Positions 1 through 6,931 are shown, counted from the stretch's first letter. The stretch: DNA of 14,181 bases from CAZABG01 sp964483465 (GCA_964483465.1 CAZABG010000065.1:1-14181); one strand, 5' to 3'. Notes: generated by a model not told the origin, from the sequence alone. Translations and numbers: made by a program.

Positions 1-488
1 GTCCAGAAATGATCTTTGATACCCCCCTGAATTCCCTGCAAAATTTTTAAAATCGCGTCGCATTGCCCCCACCCTAAATAAGAAAAAAGGATCGCTACCC
101 TCATTTCACCTACTAAAGTTCCGCAACCCATGGAGGCAAATCTATCTCTCATTCGGTGCAGTTCATCAATATGCGCAAGAGCAAGGGGATTATTTGCTAC
201 TGCATAAATGTATTCTTCCGGACGGGCCCTATTTCTTTTTTCAACAATCTGAGCCTTATAGGCAGCCCGCTTTAGATAGTATTCTTTTAACGCTGCGTTT
301 GTGAATTTTAATTGCGCCTTTTCTATAACTTTATTGATTAGCCGTTTTTGAAAAAAATCGACTTCAAGCGTCTTTTGTTCGCAAAGATGAATGAATTTTG
401 CGAGTGACAGATTTTTGCTATATTCATCCTGCTCATCGAAAGTAGGGAAAAAAGATTCAAGCTGATCAGTACTTGGCAAAATCCACAT
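1..488 (-). CDS. Hypothetical helical protein, 3' end outside window; paralogue of the gene at 489-1247
   Basis: An open frame runs from an ATG at 488-486 to the left edge of the window (162 codons visible), so the C terminus is missing. Function not recognised. The protein aligns by eye with the upstream neighbour at 489-1247: LAKFIH (29-34) with LAKLIH (35-40), ALKEYYLKR (66-74) with ALKAYFAKK (72-80), ILFSYLGWG (133-141) with ILYSYAGKG (144-152), and GGIKDHFW (155-162) with GRIREGFW (166-173), with almost the same spacing. The N termini are also alike (MWILP and MIWPG). Composition is polar and helix-rich, with no signal peptide or membrane segment. The start codon directly follows the neighbour's TAG stop and lies in the same frame, so expression probably depends on coupling to that gene or on readthrough. 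No clear Shine-Dalgarno precedes it. Confidence 0.75.
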   Translation of the reverse strand, partial: MWILPSTDQLESFFPTFDEQDEYSKNLSLAKFIHLCEQKTLEVDFFQKRLINKVIEKAQLKFTNAALKEYYLKRAAYKAQIVEKRNRARPEEYIYAVANNPLALAHIDELHRMRDRFASMGCGTLVGEMRVAILFSYLGWGQCDAILKILQGIQGGIKDHFW

Positions 489-1247
489 CTATAAAATCTT
501 CTTAATAAAATGATCTCTTTTTTTTATTTCTTTAAGAAACCTATCTATTCTTTCTAAATTACTAGTCATCAAATATTCATAAGCAATAAACACATCTTCT
601 TTCGACATTATGCGCACAAAATTGCCTATCCTTGATACATCATCAGGCAGATAAGCCTCTGCCTGAATCATCGTTTGAACAGATATAGGTTTAAAATTAT
701 GGTCCTTATAGGCATCGAGCAAAACACTCCAAAAGCCTTCTCTTATCCTACCTTTAAGCATTTCCAGCACTTCAATTAGTTTTTTTTCTTCTCCTTTTCC
801 CGCATAAGAATAAAGAATCGTTACCAAGACATCATCACCCAAAGAAGGCTCTGCATCGGCTCTCATAAAAGGGTCTTCTAAGAAAGGCTTAAGCTCGAGT
901 AAAGTAAGTATCGTATTGTCATCCAAAGGATCGCGAACGTTTATATAAAAACGCTCTTCTGCACAAGCTTCATCCCCTTTTATCTTTGCTCTTATTAAAT
1001 GATCTTCTTTTTTAGCAAAATACGCTTTCAAAGCAACGTTATCTAAAGCCATCCTTGCATTATTCATAGCAGCGCGATAAGAGGGTCTTTCTTCTTCGGA
1101 AATTTTCGCATAAGTTAAAGTTGCATTATGAATCAGTTTGGCAAGACCGATATTACGAATTAAATCATTTGGGTGTTTTGAAACGGCAGCAATCTGGGAA
1201 ACTAAAAGAGGCAGCGTATCAACTCGTCCAAGCCCCGGCCAAATCAT
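489..1247 (-). CDS. Hypothetical helical protein, first copy of a tandem paralogous pair
   Basis: A 252-residue open frame. A GGGGA about 7 nt before the ATG supports the start. No family is recognised with confidence. It is predicted soluble and mainly alpha-helical, with no signal peptide or transmembrane segment. The N-terminal stretch LP at 12-13, DL at 28-29 and LAKLI at 35-39 has roughly the spacing of an F-box (LP, DL, VxxxW), and the pentapeptide VDTLP also occurs at the N terminus of the F-box-like protein at 7561-8694. This is only a weak hint, because the F-box tryptophan is absent. The gene ends in TAG and the paralogue starts at the next codon in the same frame. A tandem duplication of a lineage-specific protein is the simplest reading. 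Confidence 0.75.
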   Translation of the reverse strand: MIWPGLGRVDTLPLLVSQIAAVSKHPNDLIRNIGLAKLIHNATLTYAKISEEERPSYRAAMNNARMALDNVALKAYFAKKEDHLIRAKIKGDEACAEERFYINVRDPLDDNTILTLLELKPFLEDPFMRADAEPSLGDDVLVTILYSYAGKGEEKKLIEVLEMLKGRIREGFWSVLLDAYKDHNFKPISVQTMIQAEAYLPDDVSRIGNFVRIMSKEDVFIAYEYLMTSNLERIDRFLKEIKKRDHFIKKIL

Positions 1248-1291
1248 TGAATTTCCCCACTATAAAAGATTAGTTTACAAATCCGAAAGGA

Positions 1292-1909
1292 TTAAGAAAC
1301 TACAATCTCTCTTTCCTTTAACCAGGGATGACGATTAACCCAAGGAAGCGCCGTTTTAGATAAACGAACGGATGATTGGATATCTCCAAATTTAGCCGGA
1401 ATCGTCGTATCGCGAAGATAGCTTTGTATTTTTTTATAGAGGGGATAATTTTGAGCATCGAGATGTTTAACGATATCTTCCTCTTCAGTTTGATGCAGCT
1501 GGGGAAAGCCGAACTGAACCCCCCAAGAAAGCGTATCAGGCCCATAGACGTTTGAACGTACTTCGCCATCCGAAATGTTAAGATAGTGAGTCGAAATTTC
1601 AACGACCGCTTTACGCGGTTTTATTTGGTAGCCATGGGGCGTCTCTAGCGCGTAGAGCGCGTCTTCATCCAAGGTAAAAGCAAAAGCAAAATCTTCGAGC
1701 TTGGCAAATTCCCCTCTTTTCCAGGCTTCAATAAAAGGAGGATAGGAGGAAATGGAGGCGATCGGTTCAAGCGAAAGCTTTTCCCCTTTTAAGGGAAAAA
1801 GAAGGCCGAATGAAAGAAGCTCATCCATATTTTCAAGTAATGCAGCGGAATGCAGCCATTTAGACGCTTGAAAAGGAGGTTTTACAGATAAGACGCGAAG
1901 AGCAGCCAT
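1292..1909 (-). CDS. Conserved hypothetical protein, last gene of the nrdR-dksA-lspA cluster
   Basis: A 205-residue open frame ending in TAA. The start ATG lies inside the 3' end of lspA (28-nt overlap, different frame), which points to translational coupling and one transcript with lspA. Function not recognised. The sequence is rich in aromatic residues and prolines (for example VKPPFQASKWLHSAALL near the N terminus and ALPWVNRHPWLKE near the C terminus). It has no membrane segment, signal peptide or obvious catalytic motif and looks like a soluble cytoplasmic protein. It does not resemble the sodium/alanine symporter that I recall following lspA in Chlamydia, so the neighbourhood differs here. 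A different start further downstream cannot be excluded. Confidence 0.7.
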   Translation of the reverse strand: MAALRVLSVKPPFQASKWLHSAALLENMDELLSFGLLFPLKGEKLSLEPIASISSYPPFIEAWKRGEFAKLEDFAFAFTLDEDALYALETPHGYQIKPRKAVVEISTHYLNISDGEVRSNVYGPDTLSWGVQFGFPQLHQTEEEDIVKHLDAQNYPLYKKIQSYLRDTTIPAKFGDIQSSVRLSKTALPWVNRHPWLKEREIVVS

Positions 1910-2352
1910 AAAATGCCAAGTGTAATTGAGGTATCTGCGACGTTAAAGACGGGGAAATTGTATCCCCATAAATTAAAGTGAAACATGTCAACAACATGCC
2001 CATAAATAAAATAGTCAAAGATATTTCCTAATGCGCCTGCGATAACAAGCGTCAATCCCCAGGAAAAGATCTGTTTTTTATTAATGAAGATGGCATAGAA
2101 GGCAAGCGCTGTCACTAATATAATGCGCGCCACCATCAAAGCCATTTGATATTCAGCGCCAAGCCCCCAGGCAGCCCCTTTATTCGTGGTGTACACCCAG
2201 GAAAACTCTATTCCAAGAAAATTTTGAAATATAGGGATGCCGCCATACGGATAGATGGGTTCGGTGGAATATAAATGAGGCAAATGGCTTTGAGTCCAGT
2301 ACTTTGTCGCGAGGTCAAGCACTAGAATCAATAGGCCTACAAAAAAGTACAT
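1882..2352 (-). CDS. lspA: Lipoprotein signal peptidase (signal peptidase II)
   Basis: An inner-membrane aspartyl protease that removes the signal peptide from diacylglyceryl-modified prolipoproteins. The 156-residue length is near the family norm. Visible family marks are DLATKYW at 13-19 (the conserved D and K of the first helix), TNKGAAWGL at 56-64, GNIFDYFIYGHVVD at 109-122 and FNVAD at 136-140. By homology D122 and D140 form the catalytic aspartate pair. The usual DR of the GNxxDR motif is DY here (Y114), a mild departure. Four hydrophobic helices are visible, around residues 1-15, 70-90, 96-110 and 138-155. The start lies 5 nt after the dksA-like stop, and the 3' end overlaps the next gene by 28 nt, so this is one operon with nrdR and dksA. 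Confidence 0.95.
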   Translation of the reverse strand: MYFFVGLLILVLDLATKYWTQSHLPHLYSTEPIYPYGGIPIFQNFLGIEFSWVYTTNKGAAWGLGAEYQMALMVARIILVTALAFYAIFINKKQIFSWGLTLVIAGALGNIFDYFIYGHVVDMFHFNLWGYNFPVFNVADTSITLGILWLLFASYL

Positions 2353-2357
2353 TAAGA

Positions 2358-2723
2358 CTACAGTAATCCTTTTTCGAGCTGCTCTTGCGCTTTTACAGTC
2401 ATGGTCGCATAAGGAATCGCATCTAAACGGGCTTTTGGAATTTCAAGTCCTGAAATATCGCAAACGCCGTAGGTTCCTTCCTCGATTTTTTCAAGAGCAC
2501 GGTCTATCTGCTTAAGGACGCCGAATTCTTTTGAGGTTAACTCAAGCGAAATGCTTCTGTCAAAGTCGTCGGTTCCTTGATCAGCCTGGTGCTGAGAGTA
2601 GCCGATTGCCTCGTCCTGCTCTTTCACATCTGCTGTCGACCCTTTGAGCGAATTGGTTAATTGACCCCTTAGCTCTAAAAGTCTTTTTTTAAATTTATCA
2701 ATTTCGCCTTTTTTGAGGGTCAT
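2358..2723 (-). CDS. dksA: TraR/DksA family protein without zinc-finger cysteines
   Basis: A DksA-like protein expected to bind in the RNA polymerase secondary channel and modulate transcription. The N-terminal half is a charged helical hairpin (coiled coil), and the tip sequence around ADQGTDDFDRS carries the DxxDxS/A type acidic residues. The C-terminal half matches the DksA zinc-ribbon region in sequence (EGTYGVCDISGLEIPKARL, then IPYATMTVKAQE), but only one cysteine is left where DksA normally has four, so zinc is probably not bound. The start is set at the second ATG (2723) because an AAGGAG lies 7 nt upstream of it. The first ATG at 2729 would leave only 1 nt of spacing and would add two residues (MP). 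The gene overlaps the 3' end of nrdR and ends in TAG. Confidence 0.88.
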   Translation of the reverse strand: MTLKKGEIDKFKKRLLELRGQLTNSLKGSTADVKEQDEAIGYSQHQADQGTDDFDRSISLELTSKEFGVLKQIDRALEKIEEGTYGVCDISGLEIPKARLDAIPYATMTVKAQEQLEKGLL

Positions 2724-3189
2724 GGGCATTCTCCTTCAAATCCTTTGGTTGTATCGCAGCGATCGCCTCTTCCAGTTCGCGGATCTCTTTAAAACGGCGG
2801 TAGACGCAAGCGAAGCGAATATAGGCGATTGGATCCAAAGCTTGCAAGTATTGCATAACAAGGTGTCCAAGTTCTTCAGCCTCAATCACTTTTAGCTGTC
2901 TTCCGCTAAGGTCGTTCGCCAAATTTGTTGCTATTTCAAGTACTTTTTCGTGACTAATTGTCGTGTGCTGGCAAGCCGCATCCATCCCCCGGATCAATTT
3001 TTGGAGCTGAAACTCCTCAAAACGGCCATCCCGTTTATGGACCTGAAGGGTCAAATCAACCGTTTCAAAGGTAGTAAAACGACGGCTGCACCCCAGGCAC
3101 TCCCGCCGGCGTCTGACCCCGTTTACCTCGGGGGCATCCCTCGAATCGGTCACTTTCTGTTCCTCGCACTGGCAAAAAGGGCACTTCAT
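2698..3189 (-). CDS. nrdR: Transcriptional repressor NrdR
   Basis: A zinc-ribbon/ATP-cone repressor that senses ATP and dATP and represses ribonucleotide reductase genes. It has 163 residues, typical of the family. The zinc ribbon is complete: C3, C6, C31 and C34, with the basic RRRREC segment at 26-31. The ATP-cone follows from about residue 49 to 139 (VHKRDGRFEEF and the DPIAYIRFACVYRRF segment near the C-terminal end). It is the first gene of the minus-strand cluster and is divergent from rpsL across a 99-bp gap. Its 3' end overlaps the dksA-like gene. No ribonucleotide reductase gene is in the window, so the target sites lie elsewhere. The Shine-Dalgarno is weak (GTAAGAT). Confidence 0.96.
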   Translation of the reverse strand: MKCPFCQCEEQKVTDSRDAPEVNGVRRRRECLGCSRRFTTFETVDLTLQVHKRDGRFEEFQLQKLIRGMDAACQHTTISHEKVLEIATNLANDLSGRQLKVIEAEELGHLVMQYLQALDPIAYIRFACVYRRFKEIRELEEAIAAIQPKDLKENAHDPQKRRN

Positions 3190-3212
3190 ATCTTACGAAC
3201 TTTAAGCAGTTA

Positions 3213-3241
3213 TTGAATTATTTGGCTCTATACTCTATGAT
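3213..3241 (+). promoter_or_regulatory. Sigma70-type promoter of the rpsL operon
   Basis: TTGAAT (3213-3218) and TATGAT (3236-3241) are separated by exactly 17 nt. They match the -35 consensus at 4 of 6 positions and the -10 consensus at 5 of 6. Transcription would begin near 3248, giving a leader of about 40 nt. The leader contains an inverted repeat AATTCCTT (3252-3259) / AAGGAATT (3270-3277), just upstream of the GGAG ribosome binding site at 3280-3283. The hairpin could tune rpsL translation (inference). Confidence 0.6.
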
Positions 3242-3288
3242 TCTTGGGATGAATTCCTTTAATTGCAACAAGGAATTATGGAGATTGA

Positions 3289-3660
3289 ATGCCGACTATT
3301 CAGCAGTTAATACGTGAACCGCGCGTTCCAAAGAAGCGCCGTTCAAAGTCGCCTGCATTAAAAAGCTGCCCACAAAGACGTGGGGTTTGCTTGCAAGTGA
3401 AAACCAAGACGCCGAAGAAGCCGAACTCCGCGCTTCGTAAAGTAGCTTGGGTCCGTTTGTCCACTGGACAAGAAGTGATCGCCTATATTGGCGGTGAAGG
3501 CCACAACCTTCAAGAACACTCAATCGTACTCGTAAGAGGCGGTAGAGTAAAAGACTTGCCTGGGGTACGCTACCACATCGTGCGCGGAACCTTAGACTGT
3601 GCGGCTGTAAAAGACCGTAAGCAAAGTAGATCAAAGTACGGGGCGAAACGTCCTAAGTAA
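3289..3660 (+). CDS. rpsL: 30S ribosomal protein S12
   Basis: A protein of the small-subunit decoding centre, 123 residues, full length. Diagnostic segments are TPKKPNSALRKVA from residue 41, YIGGEGHNLQEHS from 66, and GGRVKDLPGVRYH from 84. K43, K88 and P91 are all present, the residues commonly altered in streptomycin resistance, so the gene looks wild type for that site. D89 is the position that is beta-methylthiolated in many bacteria. Start choice is supported by GGAG 5 nt upstream. It is the first gene of the str-type operon, followed by a long structured spacer before rpsG. Confidence 0.98.
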   Translation: MPTIQQLIREPRVPKKRRSKSPALKSCPQRRGVCLQVKTKTPKKPNSALRKVAWVRLSTGQEVIAYIGGEGHNLQEHSIVLVRGGRVKDLPGVRYHIVRGTLDCAAVKDRKQSRSKYGAKRPK

Positions 3661-3862
3661 TGCCGAAAAATCTCGGATAGATTTTTTGGCCCGTGACTTT
3701 TCTCTTTTATATAAAAGGGCAAAATCACGCGCAGGAAGCAATCATTTTGCTTCCGGATGAAGTGTACTTTGATATCCAAATATGTAAGACCCAGATTGCA
3801 AAGAGGCTTAGCCTTTTGCAGTGCAATCGGGTCGTAAAATTGAATTTTTTTTAGAGGATATC
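3661..3862 (+). promoter_or_regulatory. Structured rpsL-rpsG intercistronic region with four successive hairpins
   Basis: This 202-nt gap holds four inverted repeats in a row. Hairpin 1 is an 11-bp stem (3663-3673 with 3679-3689, one G-U pair, 5-nt loop) starting 3 nt after the rpsL stop. Hairpin 2 is a long stem (3692-3708 with 3713-3729, two mismatches). Hairpin 3 is a perfect 8-bp stem, GGAAGCAA (3734-3741) with TTGCTTCC (3747-3754). Hairpin 4 is a bulged stem (3795-3807 with 3811-3822). None is followed by a clean U-tract, so they are not typical terminators. In E. coli the shorter rpsL-rpsG spacer is where S7 binds to repress its own operon; a similar role here is an inference. An AGAGG at 3853-3857 serves as the rpsG ribosome binding site. 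Confidence 0.55.
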
Positions 3863-4336
3863 ATGTCTAGAAGAAGACGTGCTGTTAAGAGAGACTGCCC
3901 TCCAGACCCAGTATATGGTTCGGAAACAGTTTCCAAGTTTATTAACAAAATCATGATTCAAGGCAAAAAGTCTACGGCTCGCCGCATTGTTTACAATGCT
4001 ATCCGTAAATTTGCCGAGAAAGTAAAAGCGGAAGATCCGCTTCAAGCCTTCGAGCAATCGCTTGAAAACGCAAAGCCTACCCTCGAAGTAAAATCGAGAC
4101 GTATCGGCGGCGCCACTTACCAAGTACCTATCGAAATTCCTGCTAACCGCAGAACTTCGATGGCAATGGCTTGGATCATCAAATATTCACGCGATAAAGC
4201 GGGAAGATCGATGGAAGAAGGCCTTGCGCAAGAACTTGCTGATACCTTTAACAACCAAGGCGCGACCATTAAGAAAAAAGATGATACGCACCGTATGGCA
4301 GAAGCTAACCGCGCGTTCGCTCACTATAAGTGGTAA
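3863..4336 (+). CDS. rpsG: 30S ribosomal protein S7
   Basis: The primary binding protein of the 16S rRNA 3' major (head) domain, 157 residues, the usual bacterial length. It starts MSRRRRAVKRD and contains the family segments SRRIGGATYQVPIE and DDTHRMAEANRAFAHYKW at the C terminus. The ATG at 3863 is chosen because the family begins with M-x-RR and because AGAGG lies 5 nt upstream. The frame stays open upstream to a GTG at 3821, but that extension (14 residues before the Met) would be unusual for S7 and would translate part of hairpin 4. S7 is the likely autoregulator of this operon by analogy with E. coli. The stop is followed immediately by the fusA ribosome binding site. Confidence 0.97.
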   Translation: MSRRRRAVKRDCPPDPVYGSETVSKFINKIMIQGKKSTARRIVYNAIRKFAEKVKAEDPLQAFEQSLENAKPTLEVKSRRIGGATYQVPIEIPANRRTSMAMAWIIKYSRDKAGRSMEEGLAQELADTFNNQGATIKKKDDTHRMAEANRAFAHYKW

Positions 4337-4350
4337 GGAAGGTAGAATAA

Positions 4351-6444
4351 ATGGCACAAAAAAGACCAGACAATCAGCCGCTTGATAAAGTCCGAAATAT
4401 CGGGATCATGGCGCACATCGACGCCGGTAAAACGACGACGACTGAGCGTATTCTTTATTATACAGGCCGAGTCCATAAGATGGGGGAAGTGCACGAAGGG
4501 GCTGCCACCATGGACTGGATGGAGCAGGAGCAAGAGCGTGGCATTACCATTACCTCTGCTGCTACTACCGTATTCTGGAAAGGATCGACGATCCACATCA
4601 TCGACACGCCTGGCCACGTAGACTTTACCATTGAGGTAGAGCGCTCGCTTCGCGTTCTTGACGGATCGGTTGCTGTATTCTGCTCCGTATCAGGTGTAGA
4701 GCCTCAGTCTGAAACCGTATGGCGTCAGGCCGACAAATATGGCGTTCCCCGTATTTGCTTCGTCAATAAAATGGACAGAACCGGCGCCGACTTCTTCGAC
4801 GCGGTAAAGACCATGAAAGAGAAGCTGCACGCGAACGCAATCCCTGTCCACTGCCCAATTGGCGCAGAATCGGAATTCAAAGGGATGGTCGACCTCGTTA
4901 AAATGAAAGCCTATTTCTTCCACGACGAAACTCTCGGCGCGGACTGGGAAGAGACTGACATTCCAGCGGACATGCTCGAACAATGCAAAAAAATGCGCAT
5001 GGACCTTTTAGAGGAACTTGCGACTGTGGATGATTCTAACGAAGCGTTCATGGACAAAGTTCTATCTGATCCGGACAGCTTGACTGTTGAGGAAATCAAC
5101 GCATCGATTCGTAAAGCGGTCGTCGCGAACAAGTTTAACCCTGTTTTATGCGGCTCTGCCTTCAAAAACAAAGGGGTTCAACAGCTTCTTGATGCCGTTG
5201 TCAACTGGATGCCATCTCCGCTCGACAGAAAAGAGATCCACGCGCATGACATGGATACTGACAAAGAGATCATCATTAAGCCGTCTGACGACCAGCCGCT
5301 TGCCGCTCTTGCGTTCAAAATCATGACCGACCCATACGTAGGTAAACTTACCTTCGTTCGTATCTATAGCGGTACGCTTGAAAAGGGAAGCACCCTTCTC
5401 AACACCACGAAAGATTCGAAAGAAAGAGTTTCCCGTCTGATCGAAATGCATGCGAACAAAAGGGAAGAAAAAGATGTCTTCTTTACAGGCGACATCGCAG
5501 CTTGCATCGGAATTAAGAACGCGACCACAGGGGATACCCTTTGCTCGCCTGATCATCCGATTCTTCTTGAGAAGATGGAATTCCCGGAGCCGGTAATTTC
5601 GATGGCGATTGAGCCAAAATCGAAAGCCGACCGCGAAAAACTCGCAATGGCCCTTTCCGCTCTATCGAACGAAGACCCGACATTCCGCGTTTCGACTAAC
5701 GAAGAAACAGGACAGACGATCATCGCCGGTATGGGTGAGCTTCACCTTGAAATCTTGCACGATCGTATGAAGCGTGAGTTCAACGTTGAAGCAAACGTCG
5801 GTAAACCGCAAGTTTCTTACAAAGAAACGATCACCATCCCAAGCGAAACGAAAACCAAATTCGTTAAGCAGTCGGGCGGACGCGGTCAGTACGCGCACGT
5901 GGAAATCGAAATCGAACCGAACGAAAAAGGGAAAGGCAACGAAGTTGTCTCCAAAATCGTCGGGGGGGTTATTCCTAAGGAATACATTCCAGCGGTTATC
6001 GCAGGTATCGAAGATGGACTTCAAACGGGCGTTCTCGCCGGTTTCAATCTTGTCGACGTGAAAGTTGCGATCACTTACGGGTCTTACCACGAGGTTGACT
6101 CGAACGAAATGGCGTTTAAGATCTGCGGATCGATGGCCTTGAAGGAAGCGGCGCGTAAAGCGAAGCCAATCCTCCTAGAGCCTATCATGAAAGTGGATGT
6201 AACCACGCCAGAAACTTGCATCGGGGATGTGATCGGCGACTTAAACCGCCGCCGCGGTCAGATCATCGGGCAAGATAATCATAAAGGGGCCGTCATCGTT
6301 CACGCTGAAGTGCCTCTTTCTGAAATGTTCGGCTATTCGACTCAGCTTAGATCGCTGTCGTCGGGTCGTGCGACCTATGTGATGGAGCCTTCGCACTTTG
6401 AAAAAGTGCCTGCGAAGATCCAGGAAGAAATCAGTAAGAAGTAA
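4351..6444 (+). CDS. fusA: Translation elongation factor G
   Basis: A ribosomal translocase GTPase, 697 residues, full length. The GTPase motifs are in order: AHIDAGKT (21-28, P loop), RGITI (63-67, switch I threonine T66), DTPGH (85-89), NKMD (139-142), and the G5 segment CGSAFKNKGVQ further on. After the GTPase and beta-barrel domains come the domain III to V regions, including GMGELHLEILHDRM, a domain IV segment with SGGRGQYAHV, and the C-terminal FGYSTQLRSLSSGRATY. AGGAAGG lies 8 nt before the ATG. The gene starts 14 nt after rpsG and ends 15 nt before rpsJ. The conserved MAxxRP start and the domain order fit the canonical ribosomal EF-G rather than the RRF-dependent paralogue. Confidence 0.98.
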   Translation: MAQKRPDNQPLDKVRNIGIMAHIDAGKTTTTERILYYTGRVHKMGEVHEGAATMDWMEQEQERGITITSAATTVFWKGSTIHIIDTPGHVDFTIEVERSLRVLDGSVAVFCSVSGVEPQSETVWRQADKYGVPRICFVNKMDRTGADFFDAVKTMKEKLHANAIPVHCPIGAESEFKGMVDLVKMKAYFFHDETLGADWEETDIPADMLEQCKKMRMDLLEELATVDDSNEAFMDKVLSDPDSLTVEEINASIRKAVVANKFNPVLCGSAFKNKGVQQLLDAVVNWMPSPLDRKEIHAHDMDTDKEIIIKPSDDQPLAALAFKIMTDPYVGKLTFVRIYSGTLEKGSTLLNTTKDSKERVSRLIEMHANKREEKDVFFTGDIAACIGIKNATTGDTLCSPDHPILLEKMEFPEPVISMAIEPKSKADREKLAMALSALSNEDPTFRVSTNEETGQTIIAGMGELHLEILHDRMKREFNVEANVGKPQVSYKETITIPSETKTKFVKQSGGRGQYAHVEIEIEPNEKGKGNEVVSKIVGGVIPKEYIPAVIAGIEDGLQTGVLAGFNLVDVKVAITYGSYHEVDSNEMAFKICGSMALKEAARKAKPILLEPIMKVDVTTPETCIGDVIGDLNRRRGQIIGQDNHKGAVIVHAEVPLSEMFGYSTQLRSLSSGRATYVMEPSHFEKVPAKIQEEISKK

Positions 6445-6459
6445 GGTTTGTTTTAAGTT

Positions 6460-6816
6460 ATGGCTAAACAAGAAAAACAAGCGAAAATGGAAAAGACGGC
6501 ACAAAAGCCGGCTACGCCTAAAATCCGTATTCGCCTTAAAGGATACGATCAGCGCCTGCTCGATAGAGCTACGCTTGACATCGTAGAGACCGCAAAACGT
6601 ACCGGTGCACAAGTGGTAGGACCCATTCCTATCCCTACTGTCATCGAGAAGTATACGGTTCTTAAATCTCCTAACGTCGACAAAAAAGCTCGCGAGCAAT
6701 TCGAGATGCGCACACATAAGCGCCTCCTCGAAATCCGCCAGCCTACCGCGAAGACAATTGATGCTCTTAAAGAGCTTCAAGTTCCAGCGGGCGTTGACAT
6801 TAAGTTGAAAGCGTAA
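6460..6816 (+). CDS. rpsJ: 30S ribosomal protein S10 with an N-terminal extension
   Basis: A small-subunit head protein that also acts as NusE in antitermination. The S10 core starts at about residue 21 (KIRIRLKGYDQRLLD) and continues through ETAKRTGAQVVGPIPIPT, REQFEMRTHKRLL and PAGVDIKLKA. The ORF is 118 residues, against about 103-105 in common bacterial S10, because of a lysine/glutamine/alanine-rich N-terminal tail of about 15-20 residues. The start at 6460 has only a weak upstream AAGG (spacing about 13 nt). An internal ATG at 6487 would shorten the tail by nine residues, but no good ribosome binding site separates the two. It is the last gene of the operon, followed by a strong terminator. 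Confidence 0.96.
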   Translation: MAKQEKQAKMEKTAQKPATPKIRIRLKGYDQRLLDRATLDIVETAKRTGAQVVGPIPIPTVIEKYTVLKSPNVDKKAREQFEMRTHKRLLEIRQPTAKTIDALKELQVPAGVDIKLKA

Positions 6817-6838
6817 GCGTATTTCCTAGTATTCGTTG

Positions 6839-6874
6839 TAGGGAAGCAAGGCCAAGCCTTGCTTCCCTATTTTT
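6839..6874 (+). terminator. Intrinsic terminator of the rpsL-rpsG-fusA-rpsJ operon
   Basis: A perfect 14-bp stem (6839-6852 with 6856-6869) closes a 3-nt loop (CAA) and is followed by TTTTT (6870-6874). It lies 22 nt after the rpsJ stop. This is a textbook rho-independent terminator and marks the end of the operon at rpsJ, so the following ribosomal genes of the S10 cluster are not continued here. Confidence 0.92.
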
Positions 6875-6889
6875 ATCCCACTCATTCTC

Positions 6890-6931
6890 TGCCCTTGCCC
6901 TTGCCCTTGCCCTTGCCCTTGCCCTTGCCCT
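6890..6931. repeat. Hexanucleotide tandem repeat (TGCCCT)7
   Basis: Seven perfect head-to-tail copies of TGCCCT fill 42 nt, 15 nt after the operon terminator and outside any gene. No substitution is seen between units, so the array is young or maintained by slippage and may vary in copy number between isolates. The same decamer that forms the end of the array (CCTTGCCCTA) reappears on the opposite strand at the last ten bases of the window. Confidence 0.97.

Noticed and set aside
1138..1338. Plus-strand small ORFs opposite the left-edge genes and other genes (for example 2713-2895, 5774-6061, 12581-12871)
   Set aside because: They are antisense or out-of-frame to genes with clear homology or paralogy and show no recognisable protein features or ribosome binding sites.
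3734..3754. Intrinsic terminator after rpsL
   Set aside because: The 8-bp stem is followed by GGATGAAG with no T-run, and rpsG lies downstream on the same strand.
3821..3862. Upstream GTG start for rpsG adding 14 residues
   Set aside because: S7 normally begins at the MSRRR position, and the AGAGG site fits the ATG at 3863; the extension would be coded by hairpin 4.
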